From Salinilacihabitans rarus (GTDB taxonomy: Archaea > Halobacteriota > Halobacteria > Halobacteriales > Natrialbaceae): 64,000 nucleotides of DNA. Shown one piece after another: positions 43,304-52,003 of the stretch. Position 1 is the stretch's first letter. Each line of letters opens with the position of its first letter. The notes beneath the pieces were generated by a model that ran no database searches, was not told where the DNA came from, and saw only the letters and a program-made list of their open reading frames with translations. Made by a program: the position numbers and the translations under genes. The stretch is from contig NZ_CP100762.1 in assembly GCF_024296665.1 (NCBI RefSeq), forward strand, positions 124,001 through 188,000. Direction: 5' to 3'.

Positions 43304-43345
43304 CGAATCCGAATCCGAATACGAATCCGAATACGAATACGAATG
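43304..43345 (+). repeat. seven tandem CGAATN hexamers running into a start codon
   Basis: Seven uninterrupted units (C, C, A, C, A, A and G at the sixth position). The last unit contains the ATG of the next gene at 43343, so repeat number sets the distance from the promoter to the start. Confidence 0.9.
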
Positions 43346-44068
43346 GCTTCCCACTCCGACGCAGACGCGACCGCATCGCCCCTCGAGTTCGTCAGGCGGG
43401 TCATCGGCCGGGCCTGGCGGGACCTCCTGAGCGTCTTCTACACGAACACGCCGATCTGGCGGCTGCTCAAGAGCGTCGGGTTGCTCTTTTTCGGCTTCTT
43501 TTGCTGGTCGGCGAGCAACCTGCTTTTCTCCTACGGCGTCGACTGGACGATCCTCCAGTACGTCCGCGCCTACGGGTTCGTCCTCATCTTCTGGGGGCCG
43601 CTGACCCACGCCGTGATCGTCCCGTACGTGATCCGCCTCCGCCGGAACGCCCGGCGACCGCTCGCCCGGACGCTCGCCCGGCAGGGTTCGAAGCTCACCA
43701 TCGCGGTCTTCCTCGTGCTCGTGCTGGTGCTCGGGACGTATCCGATCGGAGCGATGACCCTCGACTTCGGCTCGTCGCTGCAAGGCGGCGACGGCGGGTC
43801 GGACGTCGACCCCGACCTGCTGTGTACGCAGACGGACGGAACCGTCGACTGTCGACTCTCGGAGTCGGACGGGATCGACCACGTCGTCGTGCTCAGCGGC
43901 GACCGCGAGGTCGACCGCGCCGACGAACCCCCGTTCGAGGTCGCGTTCCACGAGGACGACCTCGAGGAGGTGGTCGGCCAGAAGGAGTTCGTCGTCGAGT
44001 TGCGAGACGAGGACGGCGACACCCTGCGGCGCTACCGTCGGTCGGTGGCGACGATCCCGGAGGGGTAG
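43343..44068 (+). CDS. membrane protein with extracytoplasmic domain, denitrification island
   Basis: Protein of 241 residues. Residues 1-40 are cytoplasmic, then three helices (VGLLFFGFFCWSASNLLFS, VRAYGFVLIFWGPLTHAV, LTIAVFLVLVLVLGTYPIG) and a soluble acidic domain of about 110 residues, strand-rich with a Cys pair in LLCTQTDGTVDCRL. Not recognised. It is 122 bases after subunit I on the same strand, so it may be an assembly factor or extra subunit of the reductase. Confidence 0.65.
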   Translation: MASHSDADATASPLEFVRRVIGRAWRDLLSVFYTNTPIWRLLKSVGLLFFGFFCWSASNLLFSYGVDWTILQYVRAYGFVLIFWGPLTHAVIVPYVIRLRRNARRPLARTLARQGSKLTIAVFLVLVLVLGTYPIGAMTLDFGSSLQGGDGGSDVDPDLLCTQTDGTVDCRLSESDGIDHVVVLSGDREVDRADEPPFEVAFHEDDLEEVVGQKEFVVELRDEDGDTLRRYRRSVATIPEG

Positions 44069-44136
44069 CCGACCCGTTCAGTTCTCGCCGCCCTCGCCCG
44101 TCGAGCGGAGCGACGGGCCCCGAAGTAACACTTCGA

Positions 44137-46560
44137 TCACTCGTCGAGCACCGACCGCGAGGAGTTGGCGACGACGAGCACGCTGCTGGTCGCCATCGCG
44201 ACCGCGGCGAAAAGCGGGTTGATCGCGCCGGCCGCCGCGAGCGGGATCGCGACGGCGTTGTACAGCAGCGCCCAGCCGACGTTCTCGCGGATGCGACGGC
44301 GCGTGGCGGTCGCGAGGTCGAACACCGACCGGACGTCCCGGAGGTCGCTCGACGCGACGACCGCGTCGGCGGCGTCGGTCGCGCGGGCCGTCCCGCTGCC
44401 GAGCGCGATTCCCACGTCGGCCGCGGCCAGCGCCGGGGCGTCGTTCGTCCCGTCGCCGACCATCGCCGTCACGCCCTCGCGGGAGAGCCGACGGACGGTC
44501 TCGACTTTCCCGTCCGGCGGGACGCCCGCGAACACCCGGTCGACCGCGGGGTGCTCGCGGACGGTCGCCGTCGCGGCCTCGTCGTCGCCGGTCAGCACCA
44601 CCACCTCGCGGTCGGCGACCGCGTCGAGGACGTCCCGCCACTCCGCCCGCGTCCGGTCGCCGACGACGGCGACGGCCCGCGCCCGCCCGCCGTAGCCGAC
44701 CACGGCGGGGAGGCGGCCCCGCTCGCGGGCGTCCGCGACGGCCGCCGCGAGGGCTTCGGGCAGCGGGCCGACCAGCCGTTCGACGAGCGCGGGCGTGCCG
44801 ACGACGACGCGCTCGCCGTCGACCGTCGCGCTCACGCCCTCGCCGGGGTGGCGCTCGAAGTCGGTCGCCTCGGGGCCGGACCCCGTCTCGCCGTCGCCGC
44901 CCGCTTCGAGGCGGCCGCCGTCGGCCGCGACGCTCCCGTCGACCCCCTCGCGCTCGCCCGTCGCGGACGCCACGATGGCGTCGGCGACGGGGTGTTCGGA
45001 GAGTCGCTCGACGGCCGCGGCGCGCTCGACCGCGCCCTCGTCCCCGCGGACGTCGAGGACGGTCATCTCGCCGGCGGTGAGCGTGCCGGTCTTGTCGAAG
45101 ACGACCGTCTCGACGGCCGGGGCCGCCTCGAACAGGGTGGCGTTCGCGACGACGATCCCGCGTCGCAGGGCGTCGCGCAGGCCGGAGGCGACCGCCAGCG
45201 GCGTCGCAAGCCCCATCGCGCACGGGCAGGAGACGACGAGCACCGTCAGCCCGGTCAGCGCGGCGTCGGCGACCGGGGTCCCCGTCGCCAGCCGCCAGCC
45301 GGTGACGGCGACGGCGACCGTCAGCACGAGCGGGACGAAGATCGTCGCCAGCCGGTCCGCGAGGCGCTGGACGCCCGGAGTGGCACTCTGGATCTCCCAC
45401 ATGAGCGAGGCGATCCGGTCGAGCGTGCTCTCGGCGTCCTCGCTCACTTCGACGACGAGCGCGCCGTCGGTCGCGACCGCGCCGCCGACGACCCGGTCGC
45501 CCGGCCGCTTCGTCACGGGCAGGGACTCGCCGGTGAGCACCGACTCGTCGACGGCCGCCGTCCCGTCGAGGACCGTGCCGTCGACGGGGACCCGCTCGCC
45601 GGGTCTGACGAGCACCTCGTCGCCCGGCGCGAGCCGATCGATCGGGACCGTCTCGGTCCCGTCGGCCGTCCGGCGGGTCGCCTCCCGGACCCGCGCGGCG
45701 GTCACGTCCGCGAGCAAATCGGTCGCCCGGCGCTTGATCCGGCGCTCGTAATAGGTGCCGAGGGAGACGACCACGATCACGGCGACGGTGACGTCGTAGT
45801 AGAGGTGCGTGCTCCCGGTCGCGAGCGCGACGGTGCTGTAGGCGTACGCCGAGACGGCCGCGATGGCGATCAGCAGGTCCATGTTCGGCTGGCCGACCCG
45901 CAGGCTGACGTACGCCCCCCGCAGGACGGGGTAGCCGGTGTAGAGGAGGACGCCGCCGGCCAGCAGGCCGATCATCGCCAGCGGGAGGTAGACGCCGACC
46001 GGCGTCGTCGCGTCGACGTCGAGGATGCCCGTCTCGATGCCGACGTAGCTCGGGTAGAGGTAGAACAGGTACCACGGCATGACGAGCATCGCGAGGAAGC
46101 CCCCGACGAGCAGCCGCTGGACCAGTTCTTCGTCGGCGCGGGGGTCGCGCCCCTCGCCGTCGCGGAACCGCGCCCCGTAGCCGTAGCCCGACACCGCCTC
46201 GGGGAGGTCCGTTTCGTCCAGCCGGTCGGGGTCGTAGACGACGCGGGCGGTGTCGGTGGCGTAGCTCGCTTCGACCGCCAGAACCCCGTCCTCGCGCTCG
46301 CCGAGCAGGGAGACGAATCCCTCGCAGGTCGCACAGTGCATCCCGTCGACCGCGAGGAACGCCTCCGCGGCGCCGTCGGGGACCTCCCGCGTGCCCCCCT
46401 CGGCCGCCCGTTCGACGACGTCGTCGGCCCGGACGTCGTCGACCGCGTCGAGGGTCGCGCTCACCTCGAGACAGCCCCGACAGCAGAAGGTCCCGTCGAC
46501 GCCCTCCGCGGTCACCGGCTGCTCGGGCGTCGGGAGGTCACAGAGCGAGCAGGAACTCAT
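44137..46560 (-). CDS. copper-translocating P1B-type ATPase (CopA/FixI-like)
   Basis: Membrane pump of 807 residues. N-terminal Cys-rich metal site (CSLCDLP, then TFCCRGCLE), a heavy-metal-associated domain with GMHCATC, the membrane metal site SCPC, phosphorylation motif [15 protein letters not shown] (HP motif) and [11 protein letters not shown]. The Cys-rich N-terminus ahead of the HMA domain is that of FixI/CtpA-type exporters that load copper into extracytoplasmic enzymes. This fits NirK, halocyanins and CuA next to it. A palindrome lies 42 bases before the ATG. Confidence 0.93.
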   Translation of the reverse strand: MSSCSLCDLPTPEQPVTAEGVDGTFCCRGCLEVSATLDAVDDVRADDVVERAAEGGTREVPDGAAEAFLAVDGMHCATCEGFVSLLGEREDGVLAVEASYATDTARVVYDPDRLDETDLPEAVSGYGYGARFRDGEGRDPRADEELVQRLLVGGFLAMLVMPWYLFYLYPSYVGIETGILDVDATTPVGVYLPLAMIGLLAGGVLLYTGYPVLRGAYVSLRVGQPNMDLLIAIAAVSAYAYSTVALATGSTHLYYDVTVAVIVVVSLGTYYERRIKRRATDLLADVTAARVREATRRTADGTETVPIDRLAPGDEVLVRPGERVPVDGTVLDGTAAVDESVLTGESLPVTKRPGDRVVGGAVATDGALVVEVSEDAESTLDRIASLMWEIQSATPGVQRLADRLATIFVPLVLTVAVAVTGWRLATGTPVADAALTGLTVLVVSCPCAMGLATPLAVASGLRDALRRGIVVANATLFEAAPAVETVVFDKTGTLTAGEMTVLDVRGDEGAVERAAAVERLSEHPVADAIVASATGEREGVDGSVAADGGRLEAGGDGETGSGPEATDFERHPGEGVSATVDGERVVVGTPALVERLVGPLPEALAAAVADARERGRLPAVVGYGGRARAVAVVGDRTRAEWRDVLDAVADREVVVLTGDDEAATATVREHPAVDRVFAGVPPDGKVETVRRLSREGVTAMVGDGTNDAPALAAADVGIALGSGTARATDAADAVVASSDLRDVRSVFDLATATRRRIRENVGWALLYNAVAIPLAAAGAINPLFAAVAMATSSVLVVANSSRSVLDE

Positions 46561-46601
46561 CCCACGGCCGAGGTTCGGCCACGGGGCGGGTAGCCGTGGC
46601 G

Positions 46602-46615
46602 CCGAACACCTTCGG
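46602..46615. promoter_or_regulatory. CGAA-N4-TTCG palindrome upstream of the copper ATPase
   Basis: CCGAACACCTTCGG, perfect five-base arms, 41 bases before the ATPase ATG at 46560. Confidence 0.65.
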
Positions 46616-46645
46616 GGCGGGCCCGCGGCCGTCGGTGCGGGGCGG

Positions 46646-47086
46646 TCACCGCCGGCGGCGTCGGCGGAGTCCGACGGTCACGGCCAGCCGCCACGGGAGG
46701 ACGAACCCGAGGCCGAAGACGGCGTTGACGAGCAGGAACTCGGGGGGTGCCCCGCCGGGGAACAGCGACGAGGCGCGGATGGCCCCGCCGACGACCGAGG
46801 CGGCGATCCACGCGAGGCCGACGACGGCGACCGTCCGCCGGGCCGACGCGAACGCCCGGTCGCCGTACGCGCCGACGAGCGGAGCGACGAGCGCCCACGC
46901 GATCACGAACGGCGTCGCCGTCCGGAGGGTGTGTGCCGGGAACGCCCACGGCTCGATGGCGTGCGTGTAGAGGCCGTACCCGATAAACGCCGTGACGACG
47001 AGCGCGTCGGCGACGAGGAGGGCGAGGACGGACGGTTCGCGGACGACGCGGCCGACCGACTCCGGGCGCGAGCGGGATTCGAACAT
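46646..47086 (-). CDS. DUF3054 family membrane protein 1
   Basis: Protein of 146 residues with four helices ([74 protein letters not shown]). The pattern, including the FIGYG and GAIRAS turns, is that of DUF3054. Function unknown. ATG 47086 is chosen ([12 protein letters not shown]). A palindrome lies 51 bases upstream, which links it to the denitrification island. A second family member is encoded at 57910-58332. Confidence 0.8.
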   Translation of the reverse strand: MFESRSRPESVGRVVREPSVLALLVADALVVTAFIGYGLYTHAIEPWAFPAHTLRTATPFVIAWALVAPLVGAYGDRAFASARRTVAVVGLAWIAASVVGGAIRASSLFPGGAPPEFLLVNAVFGLGFVLPWRLAVTVGLRRRRRR

Positions 47087-47137
47087 GGCTCTCGGGGCTC
47101 GGGCGAACGCACGCGTGCCGGTCACGCGGCTCCTCTC

Positions 47138-47151
47138 CCGAACACGTTCGC
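47138..47151. promoter_or_regulatory. CGAA-N4-TTCG palindrome upstream of DUF3054 gene
   Basis: CCGAACACGTTCGC, eight-base core exact, 51 bases before the ATG at 47086 and directly after the stop codon of the small zinc protein. Confidence 0.6.
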
Positions 47152-47152
47152 A

Positions 47153-47281
47153 TCAGGTCCAGACCTGGAGGCAGTCGGCCGAGCAGAAGTGCAGGCTCAC
47201 GCGCTCGTCGGCCGTATCGCGGACGTAGGTGGTCAGCGTGTACGCGATCTCGGCCTCGGCGCCGCAGTTGTCACAGCGCAT
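47153..47281 (-). CDS. 42-residue zinc-ribbon protein
   Basis: Very small protein: MRCDNCGAEAEIAYTL, a short charged middle, and HFCSADCLQVW. The two Cys pairs (CxxC and CxxxC) form one treble-clef or ribbon-like zinc site. Haloarchaea have many such mini zinc fingers of unknown role. It has its own upstream region and lies between TFB and the DUF3054 gene. Confidence 0.7.
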   Translation of the reverse strand: MRCDNCGAEAEIAYTLTTYVRDTADERVSLHFCSADCLQVWT

Positions 47282-47369
47282 ACCGCCGTCGGCGACGGAG
47301 AGCCCCTTGAGTATGACGTCGTTAGCGTCGCGAGCCGCGACGTGGAGCCGGGTAATACGGGATTGAGTC

Positions 47370-48359
47370 TCAGGCCGCGGCGCCGCGCTCGGCGTCGAGC
47401 AGTTCGTGGTAGCGGTTGCGGATGGTGACTTCGGAGATGTTGGCGACGTCGCTGACGTCGTTCTGGGTGACCTTCTCGTTGGTCAGCAAGGCGGCGGCGT
47501 AGACGGCCGCGGCCGCCAGCCCCACCGGCGACTTCCCCGAGTGGACGCCTTTCTCCTTGGCGGTCCGGAGGAGGTCCCGCGCCCGGCGCTCGGTCTCCTC
47601 GGAGAGGTCGAGCCCCGAGGCGAAGCGGGGGACGTAGCTCTCGGGGTCGGCGGGCTGGACTTCCAGACCTAGCTCTCGTACCACGTACCGGTAGGTGCGC
47701 GCGATTTCGTCCTTCTCGACGCGGCTGACGGCGGCGATTTCGTCGAGGCTGCGGGGGGTGCCGGCCTGGCGGGCGGCGGCGTAGAGCGCGGCCGTGGCGA
47801 CGCCCTCGATCGACCGGCCGGGCAGGAGGTCCTCGTTGAGCGCCCGGCGGTAGATGACGCTGGCGGTCTCGCGGACGTTCTCGGGGAGGCCGAGCGCGGA
47901 GGCCATGCGGTCGATCTCGCCGAGCGCCTGTTTGAGGTTGCGCTCCTTGCTGTCGCGGGTGCGGAAGCGCTCGTTCCAGGTGCGAAGCCGCTGCATCTTC
48001 TGGCGCTGGCGCGAGCTGAGCGCCTTCCCGTAGGCGTCTTTGTCCTGCCAGCCGATGTTCGTCGACAGCCCTTGGTCGTGCATCATGTTGGTGGTCGGGG
48101 CGCCGACGCGGCTCTTCTCGTCTTTCTCGCTGGCGTCGAACGCGCGCCACTCCGGCCCGCGGTCGATCTCGCCTTCCTCGACGACGAGACCACACTCCTC
48201 GCAGACGGTCTCGGCGTGCTCGGCGTCCGACACCAGCCGGCCGCCACACTCCGGACAGCGCTCTCGCTCGCGTTCTTGCTCGTCTCGTTCGCTCGCGGCT
48301 TCGTCCGCGTCGGTTCGGCGTCGCTGTTCGCCTCGCGTTCGGATCGGGGAATCTGTCAT
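47370..48359 (-). CDS. tfb: transcription initiation factor TFB
   Basis: General factor of 329 residues recruiting RNA polymerase to TBP-bound promoters. N-terminal zinc ribbon Cys35/Cys38/Cys53/Cys56 (CPECGG and CEECGL), B-finger region GPEWRAFDASEKDEKSRVG, then two cyclin-fold repeats (for example SVIYRRALNEDLLPGRSIEG and AVYAAALLTNEKVTQ). The highly charged first 34 residues are a haloarchaeal extension. Haloarchaea hold several TFBs; which one this is cannot be told here. It is divergent from gatC. Confidence 0.95.
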   Translation of the reverse strand: MTDSPIRTRGEQRRRTDADEAASERDEQERERERCPECGGRLVSDAEHAETVCEECGLVVEEGEIDRGPEWRAFDASEKDEKSRVGAPTTNMMHDQGLSTNIGWQDKDAYGKALSSRQRQKMQRLRTWNERFRTRDSKERNLKQALGEIDRMASALGLPENVRETASVIYRRALNEDLLPGRSIEGVATAALYAAARQAGTPRSLDEIAAVSRVEKDEIARTYRYVVRELGLEVQPADPESYVPRFASGLDLSEETERRARDLLRTAKEKGVHSGKSPVGLAAAAVYAAALLTNEKVTQNDVSDVANISEVTIRNRYHELLDAERGAAA

Positions 48360-48541
48360 CGTGCTGTGGGCGGGGATGCGGCTCTGGGAAAACGCTCCGG
48401 GCGTGAAAGTACGGACGGGCGAAGTCGTCTTAAAACCTGTGCCTGACCCGTTATAAGACGGTCGTGTTGTCGGCGTCCGGGGGTCGAGCGTGGGTATCGG
48501 GTATCGAAACCCTTACTCCCTGCAGGCCGGTCCGTTCGGGT

Positions 48542-48820
48542 ATGAGCGACGACGTCGTCAGTCCCGAGGACGTCCGCCACGTGGCGGCGCTGGCGCGAGT
48601 CGATCTCGACGACGAGGAGATCGACCGCTTCACCGGCCAGTTCGCGGACATCCTCGAGTACTTCGAGACGCTCGACGAGGTGCCGGCGGTCGACCGCGAG
48701 GCCGACCTCGCGAACGTGATGCGCCCCGACGAGGAGCGGGCGCGTCTCGACGCCGAGGAGGCGCTCCGGAACGCCCCCGAGACCGAGGACGGCTACTTCA
48801 AAGGTCCCAACGTCTCCTGA
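48542..48820 (+). CDS. gatC: aspartyl/glutamyl-tRNA amidotransferase subunit C
   Basis: Small 92-residue subunit stabilising the GatCAB amidotransferase that makes Asn-tRNA (or Gln-tRNA) from misacylated Asp/Glu-tRNA. VSPEDVRHVAALARVDLDDEE and an ILEYFETLDEV segment are characteristic. It precedes gatA by two bases; gatB is not in the window. ATG 48542 is the family start. Confidence 0.92.
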   Translation: MSDDVVSPEDVRHVAALARVDLDDEEIDRFTGQFADILEYFETLDEVPAVDREADLANVMRPDEERARLDAEEALRNAPETEDGYFKGPNVS

Positions 48821-48822
48821 CC

Positions 48823-50091
48823 ATGTCGGGGAACGTCTTCATCACCGAGGAGAGGATCGAGGGCGCCGACGACGGCCCCCTCGCCGGGCGGACCGTCGCC
48901 GTCAAGGACAACATCTCGACGGCGGGCGTCAGGACGACCTGTGGCTCCGCGATGCTCGAGGAGTACGTGCCGCCGTACGACGCGACGGTCGTCTCCCGGC
49001 TGAAGGAGGCCGGCGCGACGATCGTCGGCAAGGCCAACATGGACGAGTTCGGGATGGGGACGACCAACGAGACCTCCCACTTCGGCCCCGTCGACAACCC
49101 GGCCGCGCCGGGTCGCGTTCCGGGCGGCTCCTCCGGTGGCTCCGCCGCGGCGGTCGCCGCCGGCGAGGCCGACCTCGCGCTCGGCTCCGATACGGGCGGC
49201 TCGATCCGCTGTCCCGCCGCGTTCTGCGGCGTCGTCGGCATCAAACCCACCTACGGGCTGGTCTCCCGGTACGGCCTCGTCGCGTACGCCAACAGCCTCG
49301 AACAGATCGGCCCGCTCGCCCCCTCGGTCGAGGAGGCCGCCGAACTGCTCGACGCCATCGCCGGCAGCGACGAGCGAGACGCCACCACGCGCGCGGCGGG
49401 CGAGGACTCGAACTACGCCGCCGCGGCCGACGGCGACGTCGACGGCCTGCGGGTCGGCGTCCCCACCGAACTGCTCGACGGCGCCGACGAGGGCGTCGTC
49501 GAGACGTTCTGGGACGCCATCGCCGACCTCGAAGACCGGGGTGCCGAGTACCACGAGGTGAGCCTCCCCTCCGTCGAACACGCCGTCGAGGCCTACTACG
49601 TGATCGCCATGTCGGAGGCCTCCTCGAACCTCGCGCGGTTCGACGGCGTCCGCTACGGCCGCTCGGGTGGCTACGAGGGCAACTGGAACGAGGCGTTCGC
49701 CCGCGCCCGCGAGGAGGGCTTCGGCGACGAGGTCAAGCGGCGCATCCTCCTCGGAACGTACGCCCTCTCGGCGGGCTACCACGACAAGTACTACAAGAAA
49801 GCACAGGACGCCCGCGCGTGGGTCAAACAGGACTTCGACGAGGCGCTCGCCGAGGCCGACGTGCTCGCCTCTCCCACGATGCCCGTCCCGCCGTTCGAAC
49901 TCGGCGAGAGCCTCGACGACCCGCTGCAGATGTACCTCGCCGACGCCAACACCGTGCCGGTGAACCTCGCGGACCTCCCCGCCATCTCCGTACCGGCCGG
50001 CGAGACCGACGGTCTCCCGGTCGGCCTGCAACTCGTCGGTCCCGCCTTCGACGAGGAAGAGATTATTCGGGCGGGCAGCGCGCTCGCCTGA
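48823..50091 (+). CDS. gatA: aspartyl/glutamyl-tRNA amidotransferase subunit A
   Basis: Glutaminase subunit of GatCAB, 422 residues, amidase-signature family. Catalytic Lys28 in VAVKDNIST, the Gly/Ser-rich GRVPGGSSGGSAAAVAAG and LGSDTGGSIRCPAAFCG with the catalytic Ser residues are present. It releases ammonia from glutamine for tRNA-bound Asp/Glu. Slightly shorter at the C-terminus than bacterial GatA, as usual for haloarchaea. Confidence 0.95.
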   Translation: MSGNVFITEERIEGADDGPLAGRTVAVKDNISTAGVRTTCGSAMLEEYVPPYDATVVSRLKEAGATIVGKANMDEFGMGTTNETSHFGPVDNPAAPGRVPGGSSGGSAAAVAAGEADLALGSDTGGSIRCPAAFCGVVGIKPTYGLVSRYGLVAYANSLEQIGPLAPSVEEAAELLDAIAGSDERDATTRAAGEDSNYAAAADGDVDGLRVGVPTELLDGADEGVVETFWDAIADLEDRGAEYHEVSLPSVEHAVEAYYVIAMSEASSNLARFDGVRYGRSGGYEGNWNEAFARAREEGFGDEVKRRILLGTYALSAGYHDKYYKKAQDARAWVKQDFDEALAEADVLASPTMPVPPFELGESLDDPLQMYLADANTVPVNLADLPAISVPAGETDGLPVGLQLVGPAFDEEEIIRAGSALA

Positions 50092-50095
50092 TCGG

Positions 50096-50269
50096 TCAGG
50101 CCTTCGCGCCCGCGACGCCCCCGCCGACGGCGGCGCCGCACTCGGCGCAGGCGACCACGTAGAACCGCTTCGACGCCGCGAAGAGCCCTCCGGCCGCGGC
50201 GTCCATCTCGACGAATTCGACGTCCGATTCGTCCACGAGGTCCGACTCGCACTCGGGGCAGTGAACCAT
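50096..50269 (-). CDS. 57-residue zinc-ribbon protein
   Basis: Small protein with MVHCPECESDLVDE at the start and VVACAECGAAVGGG at the end: two CxxC pairs forming one zinc ribbon, separated by a short helix. Function unknown. Convergent with gatA (four-base gap). Confidence 0.7.
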   Translation of the reverse strand: MVHCPECESDLVDESDVEFVEMDAAAGGLFAASKRFYVVACAECGAAVGGGVAGAKA

Positions 50270-50381
50270 GCCGGGCGATCGGTCCCCCGGCGTATATGTC
50301 TTGAGGCCCTGACATCCTCCCCGATCGAAGTTACGAGAGCAAGTACGACGGTTGCCCGGCTCCCGGCCCCGTCTTCGGCCG

Positions 50382-50541
50382 ATGAGCGACACAGCATCGC
50401 CGCTCGATGGCGCGACGGCCGCCGCCTTCGCCGCGCCGGCGGGCACGGAGGAGGTCGAGTTCACCGAACCGAGGCGTGCCGTCTCGGAGGCCGGACGTCG
50501 AGGTCCTCGGCACCGAAGCGAACGCGGCCTACTCCTGGTAG
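50382..50541 (+). pseudogene. small frameshifted gene remnant
   Basis: From ATG 50382 one frame reads MSDTASPLDGATAAAF and then AAPAGTEEVEFTEP with good third-position G/C. A second frame ends with PDVEVLGTEANAAYSW and a stop at 50539-50541. The two halves fit one acidic protein of about 52 residues if one base is lost or gained near 50475-50500. The last bases overlap the stop of the convergent regulator gene. Family not recognised. Confidence 0.35.
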
Positions 50542-50888
50542 GCCAGGTTCATGATCCACTGCGAGAAGGCGTCGCTGTTGGGGTCGACCTCCTCCTCGCC
50601 GATAAACGGCGAGAGCATGTCGCCGGCCATGAGCAGCGTGAAGTCGAGGTCGCGGGCGGTCGGCGTGATGTAGTAGGTGTTGTGGCCCGCGTAGACCGTC
50701 TCCTCGCGGTCGACCAGCCCCTGCTCGACGAGCGACTCGACGATGCGACTCCCCTTGCGCGAGGAGACGTCGAGTTCCTTCCAGAAGTCGCTCTGGTGGA
50801 TGCCGCCCGTCTCGCGTACGAGTTCGAGGCCGGCGCGCTCGTCCTCCGTGAGGTCCGCCTCGGCCGCGGTCGCGCTCACGAGTACCAC
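50529..50888 (-). CDS. winged-HTH regulator (MarR/Lrs14-like)
   Basis: Protein of 119 residues. TEDERAGLELVRETGGIHQSDF, then DVSSRKGSRIVESLVEQGL (recognition helix) and a wing DREETVYAGHNTYYITP, the layout of single-domain archaeal winged-HTH regulators. No ligand domain. Target unknown. A GTG start at 50888 is assumed. Confidence 0.8.
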   Translation of the reverse strand: MVLVSATAAEADLTEDERAGLELVRETGGIHQSDFWKELDVSSRKGSRIVESLVEQGLVDREETVYAGHNTYYITPTARDLDFTLLMAGDMLSPFIGEEEVDPNSDAFSQWIMNLAYQE

Positions 50889-50954
50889 CTCGGGGCCGTG
50901 CTCGACGCTGCTGAGAGGGGTCCGTCCATGTCACACAGACGGAGCGCGAACCGC

Positions 50955-51710
50955 TTAAATGTGGCTTTCGAGGTCGACGGGGTCGTACGGCGTGTGACAC
51001 GGCGGCCCGTCGGCGAAGGCGTACCCGACCTCGTCGCCGAGTTCGATCAGCGACGACGAACGCGTCCCGAAGCCGTCGCCGTGGACGCAGACGCCGTAGT
51101 CGTGGTCGCCGAGTGCCTCCCCCGCGCGGTCGAGCCACGCGCTCGCGTCCTCGTCGCGGTCGGGTTCGAGGTCCCGCCGGAGGCAACCGGCGTTCTCCCG
51201 CTGGCGCTCGCCGAACGCCTCGCGGGCCGCGGGAACCGCGAAGCGCGACCCGCTCTCGGCGGCGACGCCGACGTTGACGACGACGTGGACGCCGGGGTCG
51301 AAGGCGGTCCGTTCGAGGCCGCCGTCCCACGCGAGGTGGACCGCGTCGTCGGCGTCGGCGACGACGAGGTTGAAGCCGTCGTACTCGCGCTCGGCCGTCT
51401 CGCGTTCGACGAGCGCGGCGGCCTCGCGCGCCGACTCACACGCGAGGACGTCGGCGACGAGCAGGCCCCGCGAGCGTTCGCCCGCGAGGTCGGCGTCGAG
51501 CCAGCGGTTGGTGATCCCGGCGAAGACGCCGTGTTCGTTGACGCCGATCCACGTCCCCCCGACCTCCCCGTCGCGGGGCGCGACCGTCAGCGGCTCCTCG
51601 CGGTAGATTCCCGGCGGCTCGGAGGGGCGTCCGAGCGCCTCGTCCCGGTTCGCGGCGACGGCCACCGGCGCCTCCTCGAAGACCCGCCAGGCGAGCGTGA
51701 GCGTGCACAC
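50955..51710 (-). CDS. TANGO2/NRDE family protein
   Basis: Protein of 251 residues with the family marks MCTLTLAWR (GTG start gives Met), AVAANRDEALGRPSEPP, the NRDE motif itself, GGTWIGVNEHGVFAGITNR and a Cys2 position that suggests an N-terminal nucleophile hydrolase fold. The family has been linked to heme or lipid handling in eukaryotes; the archaeal role is unknown. The start at 51710 is fixed by the conserved CTL. Confidence 0.88.
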   Translation of the reverse strand: MCTLTLAWRVFEEAPVAVAANRDEALGRPSEPPGIYREEPLTVAPRDGEVGGTWIGVNEHGVFAGITNRWLDADLAGERSRGLLVADVLACESAREAAALVERETAEREYDGFNLVVADADDAVHLAWDGGLERTAFDPGVHVVVNVGVAAESGSRFAVPAAREAFGERQRENAGCLRRDLEPDRDEDASAWLDRAGEALGDHDYGVCVHGDGFGTRSSSLIELGDEVGYAFADGPPCHTPYDPVDLESHI

Positions 51711-51790
51711 GGCTCGACGGAGGGGTGCCAGGGGCTTGGGCGTAACGCCCTCCGCCGCTCGGGCGCGGCCCGCCCGCGACCGGGACAGCG

Positions 51791-51798
51791 CTTTATCC
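51791..51798 (+). promoter_or_regulatory. TATA-like element of small zinc protein
   Basis: CTTTATCC, 21 bases before the ATG at 51820, consistent with a leaderless transcript. Confidence 0.5.
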
Positions 51799-51819
51799 GG
51801 GGGCCGCCTACGAGCGTCG

Positions 51820-52002
51820 ATGACCGACGAGTTGACCTGTCCGGGCTGTGGTAACACCGCGGAGTCGAAAGCGCACCTGGAGGAGGCCCACGAGGTGGCG
51901 GAACTGGAATTCGACGGCGAGGAGATCGCCCTCTACGGGAACCGGAACCTGTTCCTCTGCCGAAGCTGCAAGCGGCCGCTGGGGGTCGGCGAACGGAAGT
52001 AG
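51820..52002 (+). CDS. 60-residue zinc-finger protein
   Basis: Small soluble protein with ELTCPGCGNTAES, HLEEAHEVAELEF and LFLCRSCKRPLGVG: two CxxC pairs for one zinc site. Function unknown. Convergent with the menE gene (one-base gap). Confidence 0.75.
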   Translation: MTDELTCPGCGNTAESKAHLEEAHEVAELEFDGEEIALYGNRNLFLCRSCKRPLGVGERK

Positions 52003-52003
52003 G

